This document shows, piece after piece, positions 37,944 to 43,305 of a stretch of 43,305 nt of DNA (positions are counted from its first letter, which is position 1; the number at the start of each line of letters is the position of its first letter). The stretch comes from Sedimenticola thiotaurini (lineage in GTDB: Bacteria > Pseudomonadota > Gammaproteobacteria > Chromatiales > Chromatiaceae), in assembly GCA_007713595.1 (NCBI GenBank), contig VMRY01000085.1, positions 1 to 43,305 on the forward strand, given 5' to 3'. Under the pieces are notes generated by a model. It was not told the origin of the DNA. It did no database searches and saw only the letters and a list, made by a program, of their open reading frames with translations. Both the position numbers and the translations under genes were made by a program.

Positions 37944-40550
37944 ATGAAGACCAGCGCCGAATTACGAACCGCATTTCTGAATTTCTTTAAAGAGAGAGGC
38001 CATCAGGAGGTCGCCAGCAGCTCGCTGGTGCCCCATAACGACCCGACTCTACTGTTTACCAATGCTGGTATGGTCCAGTTTAAGGACACGTTTCTTGGAA
38101 GGGAGAAACGGGATTACCTGCGGGCGACTACTTCCCAGCGTTGTGTACGTGCCGGGGGTAAGCATAACGACCTGGAGAATGTGGGTTACACAGCACGCCA
38201 CCACACGTTCTTTGAAATGCTCGGTAATTTCAGCTTTGGCGACTATTTTAAGCGCGAAGCGATCAAGTATGCCTGGGAATTTCTCACGGAAGAGCTCGGA
38301 CTGCCCGAAAAGAAGCTGTGGGTAACCGTATTTGAGGAAGACCAGGAGGCTGAAGATATCTGGCTCAAGGAGATGGGTGTCGACCCGTCCCGTTTCTCAC
38401 GCTGTGGTGCTAAAGATAATTTCTGGTCCATGGGTGATACCGGACCCTGTGGCCCCTGCTCCGAGATCTTCTATGATCACGGTCCTGACATCTGGGGTGG
38501 GCCTCCGGGATCACCTGAAGAAGATGGTGATCGCTATATTGAAATCTGGAACCTGGTGTTCATGCAGTTTAACCGTGATCAGTCCGGTGAGTTAACGCCA
38601 TTGCCACGACCCTCCGTTGACACAGGTATGGGACTGGAGCGACTGGCGGCAGTACTGCAGCATGTCCACAGTAACTACGAGATTGACCTGTTTCAGCGCC
38701 TGATCAAGGCCGCCTCCGAAGCCACCGGGTGCACCAATCTGGAGGAGAAATCCCTCCGGGTAATTGCCGATCACATCCGTTCATGTGCCTTCCTGATCGT
38801 TGATGGTGTACTGCCATCAAATGAAGGGCGGGGTTACGTACTGCGGCGTATTATTCGTCGGGCAATTCGTCACGGTTACATGCTGGGCAAAAAAGACCCC
38901 TTCTTCCATACGCTGGTCACTACCCTGAGCCAGGAGATGGGTGCAGCTTATCCGGAGCTGCCCAACATGGCAGAACAGGTGGCCCGTGTTTTACGCCTCG
39001 AAGAGGAGCGTTTTGCCGAGACTCTTGAGCAGGGTATGAAAATCCTGGATCAGACGATAGCGTCACTGGCGGGTAAAGAGATACCTGGTGAGACGGTATT
39101 CAAGCTCTATGATACCTATGGCTTCCCAACGGATCTGACCGCAGATATAGCACGTGAACGTGATCTGTCACTGGATATGGAAGGTTTCGAGCGGGCGATG
39201 GAGGCACAGCGGGAACGTGCCCGTGCTGCCAGTCAGTTTGGCAGCGTACAGGCAGTTGAGATCAACCTGGATGGTGCCACTGAATTTACCGGATATGACA
39301 AGCTTGAAACCAAGGCAACAGTCATCGCCATGTTCCAGAATGGCGAATCTGTTAATAGCCTGGGTGATGGCGAAGAGGGACTGATCGTATTGGATCGCAC
39401 CCCATTCTATGCCGAGTCGGGTGGTCAGGTTGGTGATGAGGGTGTACTGGCGGTAGGCGAAGCCTATTTCGCTGTAACCGATACTCAGAAGCAGGGTGGT
39501 GACGTCTTCGTACATCGAGGTCAATTCAAGGGTGCTGCTCTTCAGGTGGGGAGTGAGGTTACTGCTCAAGTTGATGCGAATAAACGCGAGGCTACCGCAC
39601 TTAATCACTCAGCGACTCATCTCATGCACGCGGCTCTACAGCGTGTACTGGGTGACCATGTGCAGCAGAAGGGATCATTGGTTAATCCGGAACGTCTGCG
39701 CTTTGACTTCTCTCACTTTGAGCCCGTCAGTCGCGAACAGCTCAAAGAGATTGAGCGCATGGTTAATGAGCAGATCCGTGAAAATCACATGGTGCAGACC
39801 CGCATCATGTCACTAGAGGATGCCAAGGCCAGTGGTGCGATGGCACTGTTCGGTGAAAAGTATGGGGAGAATGTCCGCGTATTGCGTATGGGCGATTTCT
39901 CGACAGAGCTGTGTGGTGGTACCCATGTAAAAGCGGTTGGTGACATTGGTCTGTTTAAGATTACCTCTGAAACCGGTATCGCATCAGGCGTACGTCGCAT
40001 CGAGGCAGTCACAGGTGCGGCCGCAATCCAATGGGTTGAGGATGATGAGAACCGTCTGCAGCGGGTGGCTGATCTGGTGAAGTCAGGGCGTGATGACGTA
40101 GCTGAAAAGGTCGCCCAACTGGTTGATCGTAGCCGTCGCCTGGAAAAGGAGCTGGAACAGTTAAAAGGTAAACTGGCGAGCGCAGCCGGTAGCGACTTGG
40201 CAAGTAGCGCGATTGAAGTGGCAGGCGTTAAGGTACTGGCGGCTAAGCTGGATGGTGTGGATCCCAAGTCACTGCGAGACACCATGGATCAACTCAAGAA
40301 CAAACTGGGTAGCGCCGTTATCCTGTTGGCCGCTGTCACAGGTGACAAAGTGAGCCTGGTGGCAGGTGTGACAAAAGATCAGATTCCAGCACTGAAGGCG
40401 GGTGATCTGGTTAAATTTGTCGCTGAACAGGTAGGCGGAAAGGGTGGCGGTCGGCCTGATATGGCCCAAGCTGGCGGGAATGACCCGACAGCACTTCCGG
40501 CGGCATTGGCTTCAGTCGAGGGTTGGGTGAAGTCCTCACTGAATGCTTGA
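37944..40550 (+). CDS. alaS: Alanyl-tRNA synthetase
   Basis: An 868-residue class II synthetase. The start ATG 37944 ([15 protein letters not shown]) matches the conserved N-terminus; a frame beginning at 37860 adds 28 unconserved residues. The catalytic core has [41 protein letters not shown], and [13 protein letters not shown]. The tRNA recognition domain follows. The editing domain has [11 protein letters not shown], with the cysteine/histidine cluster [13 protein letters not shown]. The C-terminal C-Ala domain ends [12 protein letters not shown]. It charges tRNA-Ala and clears Ser/Gly errors. It lies upstream of lysC and csrA as in pseudomonads. Confidence 0.97.
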   Translation: MKTSAELRTAFLNFFKERGHQEVASSSLVPHNDPTLLFTNAGMVQFKDTFLGREKRDYLRATTSQRCVRAGGKHNDLENVGYTARHHTFFEMLGNFSFGDYFKREAIKYAWEFLTEELGLPEKKLWVTVFEEDQEAEDIWLKEMGVDPSRFSRCGAKDNFWSMGDTGPCGPCSEIFYDHGPDIWGGPPGSPEEDGDRYIEIWNLVFMQFNRDQSGELTPLPRPSVDTGMGLERLAAVLQHVHSNYEIDLFQRLIKAASEATGCTNLEEKSLRVIADHIRSCAFLIVDGVLPSNEGRGYVLRRIIRRAIRHGYMLGKKDPFFHTLVTTLSQEMGAAYPELPNMAEQVARVLRLEEERFAETLEQGMKILDQTIASLAGKEIPGETVFKLYDTYGFPTDLTADIARERDLSLDMEGFERAMEAQRERARAASQFGSVQAVEINLDGATEFTGYDKLETKATVIAMFQNGESVNSLGDGEEGLIVLDRTPFYAESGGQVGDEGVLAVGEAYFAVTDTQKQGGDVFVHRGQFKGAALQVGSEVTAQVDANKREATALNHSATHLMHAALQRVLGDHVQQKGSLVNPERLRFDFSHFEPVSREQLKEIERMVNEQIRENHMVQTRIMSLEDAKASGAMALFGEKYGENVRVLRMGDFSTELCGGTHVKAVGDIGLFKITSETGIASGVRRIEAVTGAAAIQWVEDDENRLQRVADLVKSGRDDVAEKVAQLVDRSRRLEKELEQLKGKLASAAGSDLASSAIEVAGVKVLAAKLDGVDPKSLRDTMDQLKNKLGSAVILLAAVTGDKVSLVAGVTKDQIPALKAGDLVKFVAEQVGGKGGGRPDMAQAGGNDPTALPAALASVEGWVKSSLNA

Positions 40551-40638
40551 TTTGATTTACCGTGCGAAAATTCAGCGCCCGGATTATGAAATCATGGAAA
40601 CCACCTGTTTTTTATTGTTTAATTAGCGCCCTTTGAAT

Positions 40639-40657
40639 GCCCGCTTGTCTGGCGGGC
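40639..40657 (+). other. Hairpin in the lysC leader
   Basis: GCCCGC and GCGGGC arms with a 7-nt loop lie 36 nt before the lysC ATG, without a T-run. The alaS-lysC gap (142 nt) is too short for a complete lysine riboswitch, and I see no other leader features. Confidence 0.35.
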
Positions 40658-40692
40658 TGAAGTGCGTAACTGAAAAGCGAGTAGCAGAACCA

Positions 40693-41925
40693 ATGGCCCT
40701 GATCGTACAGAAATACGGTGGCACATCCGTCGGTACTATAGAGCGTATCCAGGCTGTAGCTGAGAAGGTTGCAGCGGCCCGAAATCATGGTGACCAAGTG
40801 GTCGTTGTGGTCTCTGCCATGTCTGGAGAAACCAATCGGCTGATCGCCCTGGCAAAAGCGATAGAAGAACATCCCTCTGCGCGAGAGATGGACGTATTGG
40901 TATCGACCGGTGAGCAGGTGACCATTGCTCTGTTGTCGATGGCCTTACACAAAATCGGTTGTCCGGCAAAATCCTATACCGGTGGACAGGTCCATATCCG
41001 TACAGATAGTGCCTACAGTAAGGCGCGTATTCAGGATATTGACAATGTCAAAGTAAGGGCTGATCTGGACGCGGGCTGTGTAGTCGTAGTGGCCGGATTC
41101 CAGGGAATTGATGAGCAGGGCAGCATCACTACGCTGGGTCGTGGTGGTTCTGATACCACGGCTGTCGCCCTTGCTGCGGCGCTGAAGGCGGATGAGTGCC
41201 AGATCTTCACCGATGTGGATGGGGTTTACACCACTGATCCACGGGTAGAGCCCAAAGCCCGCCGCATGAGTAAGATTTCATTTGAAGAGATGCTGGAGAT
41301 GGCCAGTCTCGGATCCAAGGTTCTACAGATCCGGGCGGTTGAATTTGCCGGCAAATACAATGTACCCCTACGCGTACTCTCGAGTTTCGAAGAGGGCGAG
41401 GGAACCTTGATCACCTTTGAGGACAAGGGTATGGAAGACGCAAAAATTTCAGGTATCGCGTTCAATCGTGATGAAGCCAAACTGACTATTCTCGGTGTGC
41501 CGGATCAACCCGGTGTTGCCTTCCAGATACTGGGGCCGATCTCTGCCGCCAATATCGAAGTGGATATGATCATCCAGAATATAGGACAGGATGATACCAC
41601 CGACTTCACCTTTACTGTGCATCGTAATGATTACGATAAGGCCGTGGAGATTCTTAATAAAGTTTCTCAGAGCCTGGGGGCGAGAGAGGTGATTGGTGAT
41701 GATTCTATCGTCAAGATCTCATTGGTGGGTGTGGGCATGCGTTCACATGCTGGTATCGCCAGCTCCATGTTCGAAGCGCTCTCAAAAGAGGGGATCAATA
41801 TCCGCATGATCTCAACCTCTGAGATTAAAATCTCTGTCGTGGTTGATGAAAAGTATCTGGAACTGGGTGTCCGCGCCCTGCATGAGGCCTTTGACTTGGC
41901 TGCAGAACCCGTAAAGATAGGCTAG
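40693..41925 (+). CDS. lysC: Aspartokinase
   Basis: A 410-residue monofunctional aspartate kinase, first enzyme of the aspartate family (Lys, Thr, Met, diaminopimelate). The start ATG 40693 gives the conserved ALIVQKYGGTSVG; an upstream start at 40633 adds an unconserved 20 residues. The kinase domain shows VVSAMSGETNRL, STGEQVTIALLS, LGRGGSDTTAVALAAAL and FTDVDGVYTTDPR. Two ACT domains follow (about 265-405; TILGVPDQPGVAFQILGPIS, VKISLVGVGMRSHAGIAS), which bind Lys/Thr for feedback control. It lies between alaS and csrA. Confidence 0.96.
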   Translation: MALIVQKYGGTSVGTIERIQAVAEKVAAARNHGDQVVVVVSAMSGETNRLIALAKAIEEHPSAREMDVLVSTGEQVTIALLSMALHKIGCPAKSYTGGQVHIRTDSAYSKARIQDIDNVKVRADLDAGCVVVVAGFQGIDEQGSITTLGRGGSDTTAVALAAALKADECQIFTDVDGVYTTDPRVEPKARRMSKISFEEMLEMASLGSKVLQIRAVEFAGKYNVPLRVLSSFEEGEGTLITFEDKGMEDAKISGIAFNRDEAKLTILGVPDQPGVAFQILGPISAANIEVDMIIQNIGQDDTTDFTFTVHRNDYDKAVEILNKVSQSLGAREVIGDDSIVKISLVGVGMRSHAGIASSMFEALSKEGINIRMISTSEIKISVVVDEKYLELGVRALHEAFDLAAEPVKIG

Positions 41926-42105
41926 AGTTTACTTATACGGACTGATCTGTTCCGTCTATCAGTGGCGTCAAGAGCATGGCGCAATAAGGAATAGTCCTTA
42001 CATTCCCTTTATTTCTCAAAGGGTTAACTGATAGAATTTCATCGCTCTTTCACCACGTTTCCTGTGGGGTAAGTGCTTGGTTGGCGGCATTTTTGCTCAC
42101 TATCG

Positions 42106-42123
42106 TGACGATGGAGATCGTCA
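42106..42123 (+). promoter_or_regulatory. Hairpin with GGA loop in the csrA leader (candidate CsrA site)
   Basis: TGACGAT and ATCGTCA arms enclose GGAG, giving an 18-nt hairpin that shows GGA in its loop, the preferred structure of CsrA/RsmA binding sites. It lies 54 nt before the csrA start. A second hairpin with TAAGGA/TCCTTA arms at 41985-42000 also contains GGA, but in its stem. Confidence 0.5.
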
Positions 42124-42158
42124 GCTACGGCAGTGAACTGGATGTCACAGTGGAAATG

Positions 42159-42174
42159 TAACAGGGAGATAGGA
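42159..42174 (+). promoter_or_regulatory. csrA ribosome-binding site overlapping GGA motifs
   Basis: The leader reads ACAGGGAGATAGGACG immediately before ATG 42177, with two GGA words, one within the ACARGGA-like core of the CsrA consensus. CsrA bound here would block translation. Together with the upstream GGA hairpin this suggests autoregulation as known for E. coli csrA. Confidence 0.45.
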
Positions 42175-42176
42175 CG

Positions 42177-42368
42177 ATGTTGATTTTAACACGCCGCGTA
42201 GGTGAGACACTGATGATTGGCGACGAAGTGACCGTAACGGTACTAGGCGTCAAAGGTAATCAGGTGCGAATTGGTGTTAATGCCCCACGTGATGTAACGG
42301 TGCATCGTGAAGAGATTTACGAACGCATTAAACGTGAGCAGACAGACCAGGAAATGGCAGACGAGTAA
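42177..42368 (+). CDS. csrA: Carbon storage regulator CsrA
   Basis: A 63-residue RNA-binding protein; dimers bind GGA motifs in mRNA leaders and change translation or stability. The sequence [18 protein letters not shown] opens with the beta-1 strand containing Leu4 and Arg6-type contacts. [20 protein letters not shown] contains the Arg44-type RNA contact. The acidic tail DQEMADE is unremarkable. Length is typical. It lies between lysC and tRNA-Ser, a conserved order in pseudomonads and related bacteria. Confidence 0.98.
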   Translation: MLILTRRVGETLMIGDEVTVTVLGVKGNQVRIGVNAPRDVTVHREEIYERIKREQTDQEMADE

Positions 42369-42383
42369 TACTGCCTGCTCGTG

Positions 42384-42402
42384 CGGGGCCGTTCAGGCCC
42401 CG
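42384..42402 (+). terminator. GC-rich hairpin after csrA
   Basis: CGGGGCC and GGCCCCG arms around a 5-nt loop lie 16 nt past the csrA stop. No T-run follows, so termination may be partial and the tRNA region may receive read-through. Confidence 0.5.
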
Positions 42403-42589
42403 TAAATACCCGCTTCTTTCCAATCCTGTGGCAATAGCCAGCGGGTGTGCTTTTGACTTGAGAAAGTTGCCTCAAAAGGGCATTTTTAAGTTAAATTCAT
42501 AGAAGCAATACGAAAAAAAATGAGTTAGAATACCGCCTCTTTTGGATATAGACACTGTATCTAAAGCGTGTAGCCGGGTGTCATGCCCA
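42403..42589 (+). other. Non-coding leader before the tRNA-Ser cluster
   Basis: No coding frame of note. It holds an AT-rich stretch (A-run at 42513-42521) followed by TAGAAT at about 42525-42530 and CCGCCTC, a possible tRNA promoter -10 and discriminator. No convincing -35 is seen. The first tRNA-derived sequence begins about 100 nt further on. A short dyad (GATATAGACACTGTATC) lies near 42545-42561. Confidence 0.3.
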
Positions 42590-42653
42590 CTGCATGATCC
42601 GTAAGGATCATTAAAACGCGTGGACAAATTAGGAGAGCTGGCCGAGTGGCTGA
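42590..42653 (+). repeat. 64-bp direct repeat, copy 1 (tRNA-Ser leader plus first 22 nt of the tRNA)
   Basis: Identical over 64 bp to 42732-42795. It includes the hairpin ATGATCC-GTAA-GGATCAT, a linker, and the first 22 nt of tRNA-Ser (GGAGAGCTGGCC...; 42632-42653). The tRNA sequence then stops and is replaced by a hairpin chain, so this copy is a broken tRNA gene start. Confidence 0.9.
42632..42653 (+). pseudogene. Truncated 5' fragment of tRNA-Ser
   Basis: The acceptor strand and D-arm start of tRNA-Ser(GCT) are exact here, then break off after the first part of the D-loop. A further 12-nt piece of the anticodon arm sequence (GCGTGCCCCTGC) recurs at 42724-42735, after the hairpin chain. 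No anticodon, T-arm or 3' end follows, so no functional tRNA can be made. Confidence 0.8.
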
Positions 42654-42654
42654 C

Positions 42655-42716
42655 AAGATCGGAATCGATCTTGAACGTCCGAAGGACGGCCCCGAAGGGG
42701 TGAGGTGCGAAGCGCC
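42655..42716 (+). repeat. Chain of four short hairpins with GAA-type loops
   Basis: Four back-to-back hairpins: AAGATCG/CGATCTT with loop GAAT; CGTCC/GGACG with loop GAA; CCCC/GGGG with loop GAA; GGTGC/GCGCC with loop GAA (one G-T pair). They occupy the DNA where the rest of the first tRNA-Ser copy should be. Such regularity is unlikely by chance and suggests a folded RNA or an inserted palindromic element. Confidence 0.7.
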
Positions 42717-42731
42717 GAATAACGCGTGCCC

Positions 42732-42795
42732 CTGCATGATCCGTAAGGATCATTAAAACGCGTGGACAAATTAGGAGAGCTGGCCGAGTGGCTGA
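42732..42795 (+). repeat. 64-bp direct repeat, copy 2
   Basis: Second identical copy, 142 bp downstream of the first. It leads into the intact tRNA-Ser gene, so it is probably the parental copy or the one kept under selection. Confidence 0.9.
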
Positions 42796-42864
42796 AGGCG
42801 TGCCCCTGCTAAGGGTATATACGTTAATAGCGTATCGAGGGTTCGAATCCCTCGCTCTCCGCCA
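42774..42864 (+). tRNA. tRNA-Ser (GCT)
   Basis: A complete class II tRNA with encoded CCA. The acceptor stem is GGAGAGC/GCTCTCC, the D-arm contains GGCCGAGTGGC, the anticodon GCT is at 42808-42810, and a long variable arm is followed by T-arm GAGGGTTCGAATCCCTC. It reads AGC/AGU codons. It lies downstream of csrA in the usual order. Partial copies of this gene lie on both sides. Confidence 0.97.
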
Positions 42865-42874
42865 TTATTCAGGT

Positions 42875-42963
42875 TAACACGAAGCGTTGTGTTAGTCGGG
42901 ACTAAGAAGTTCCACAATTCGAACCATCGATCTATATAATCGGGTTCGATCGCGGAGCGCGAT
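42875..42963 (+). repeat. Second hairpin chain, downstream of tRNA-Ser
   Basis: Hairpins in order: TAACAC/GTGTTA; TAGT/ACTA around CGGG; a longer one from CGAACC (42920) to GGTTCG (42943-42948) with inner CGAT/ATCG pairing; ATCGCG/CGCGAT with loop GAG. This mirrors the organisation of the chain upstream of the tRNA, though the sequences differ. Confidence 0.6.
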
Positions 42964-42993
42964 AGCGTGTAACATAGTGACCGCAGGGAACTC

Positions 42994-43016
42994 ATCCCTC
43001 GCTCTCCGCCATTATT
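42994..43016 (+). pseudogene. Duplicated 3' end of tRNA-Ser
   Basis: A 23-bp exact copy of 42847-42869 (T-arm 3' half, acceptor strand, GCCA and the next bases). Just upstream AGGG-AACTCAT-CCCT forms a degenerate T-arm. The rest of the tRNA is missing, replaced by the hairpin chain. Confidence 0.8.
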
Positions 43017-43078
43017 TTTGTCGGCCATATGGTTGACAAAGGAGCAAGAAATCTTCAGAATTCGCGCTCCAAAGTTAA

Positions 43079-43155
43079 GCGCCCGTAGCTCAGCTGGATA
43101 GAGTACCTGGCTACGAACCAGGTGGTCGGAGGTTCGAATCCTTCCGGGCGCGCCA
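43079..43155 (+). tRNA. tRNA-Arg (ACG)
   Basis: A complete 77-nt tRNA with encoded CCA. Acceptor stem GCGCCCG/CGGGCGC, anticodon stem CCTGG/CCAGG with loop CTACGAA, so the anticodon is ACG (43113-43115; the A is normally converted to inosine), and T-arm GGAGGTTCGAATCCTTC. It follows tRNA-Ser as in other gammaproteobacteria. Confidence 0.97.
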
Positions 43156-43173
43156 TATCAAACAAAGGGTGTG

Positions 43174-43221
43174 TACCGAGCACATAGGTCACACTTTATA
43201 CCGGAGAGATAGGTAACACTT
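43174..43221. repeat. 25-bp-period direct repeat, possible transposon end remnant
   Basis: Two 23-nt units (43174-43196 and 43199-43221) match at 18 of 23 positions and share TACCG and ATAGGT-ACACTT. The pattern recalls the subterminal repeats of IS481-like elements, from memory only. No transposase frame is present in the window, so this would be an isolated end or a solo remnant, placed directly after tRNA-Arg. Confidence 0.45.
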
Positions 43222-43229
43222 CGGTCAGA

Positions 43230-43263
43230 AAAGGGTTGAGCGCAGGCTCAACCCTTTCTTCGT
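43230..43263 (+). terminator. Rho-independent terminator after the tRNA cluster
   Basis: AAAGGGTTGAGC and GCTCAACCCTTT form a perfect 12-bp stem with a 4-nt loop, followed by a T-rich tract. It probably ends the tRNA-Ser/tRNA-Arg transcript, and may come from the neighbouring repeat element. Confidence 0.8.
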
Positions 43264-43305
43264 TTTCATCAAAAAATCCTAAATCATATTGCATAAAGCT
43301 GACAA

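Noticed and set aside
40551-40692. Lysine riboswitch in front of lysC
   Set aside because: The gap is 142 nt with only one small hairpin; the multi-stem lysine aptamer cannot be formed.
42655-42963. CRISPR-like array
   Set aside because: The hairpins differ in sequence and length and there are no regular spacers or repeated units.
42590-43016. att-site duplication from an integrated genomic island at tRNA-Ser
   Set aside because: The 3' duplication is only 147 bp away and there is no integrase or cargo. The 5' end is also duplicated, which tRNA-targeting integration does not produce.
42771-43028. 85-aa minus-strand frame containing GERGIRTLDT
   Set aside because: It is the antisense of tRNA-Ser and its duplicated 3' end. 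This type of peptide is a well-known false gene call from tRNA-Ser loci.

Overview
The window reads as chromosomal DNA of a free-living or symbiotic gammaproteobacterium. The backbone order pncC-recA-recX...alaS-lysC-csrA-tRNA-Ser-tRNA-Arg and the xerD-dsbC neighbourhood are typical of that class. A type I-like sulfide:quinone oxidoreductase next to a hemerythrin suggests a sulfur-oxidising lineage; this taxonomic refinement is inference. No phage, CRISPR array or complete insertion sequence is present.

Positions 1-15.5 kb, nearly all minus strand, form an acetate/monocarboxylate locus. It holds an edge-truncated acyltransferase-alpha/beta hydrolase fusion, acs, a DnaQ-like exonuclease, a cNMP/CBS/DUF294 protein, a TPR protein, a small membrane protein, a Na+/solute symporter, an NtrC-type response regulator, a CrbS-like sensor kinase with its own symporter domain, and a 66-aa membrane protein. 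The regulator carries the sigma-54 GAFTGA motif. I find a matching -24/-12 promoter in front of the symporter, with two inverted repeats about 96 and 130 bp upstream of the predicted start. One of them shares its core (GTTAC-N5-GTAAC) with a palindrome lying over the putative -10 of the kinase/regulator operon. This suggests a feedback circuit: activation of the transporter and repression of the regulator's own operon.

Positions 15.7-25.3 kb, mostly plus strand, hold a DUF6394 membrane protein with a two-RCK potassium channel, a hemerythrin, sqr, hemH (minus), xerD, yajQ, a DsbC-like protein whose CXXC active site is SAYS, and a PP2C phosphatase-FHA pair. Positions 25.4-31.98 kb hold mutS, a cupin, pncC, DUF3422, recA and recX. 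A very large PAS/GAF/GGDEF/EAL protein and slyD lie between recX and alaS.

Positions 37.9-43.3 kb hold alaS, lysC, csrA (with GGA motifs in its leader that look like self-binding sites), tRNA-Ser(GCT) and tRNA-Arg(ACG). The tRNA-Ser gene is flanked by a duplicated 5' fragment and a duplicated 3' fragment, and the DNA between is a chain of short hairpins with GAA/GAG loops. The right edge carries a 25-bp-period direct repeat resembling the subterminal repeats of a transposon end.
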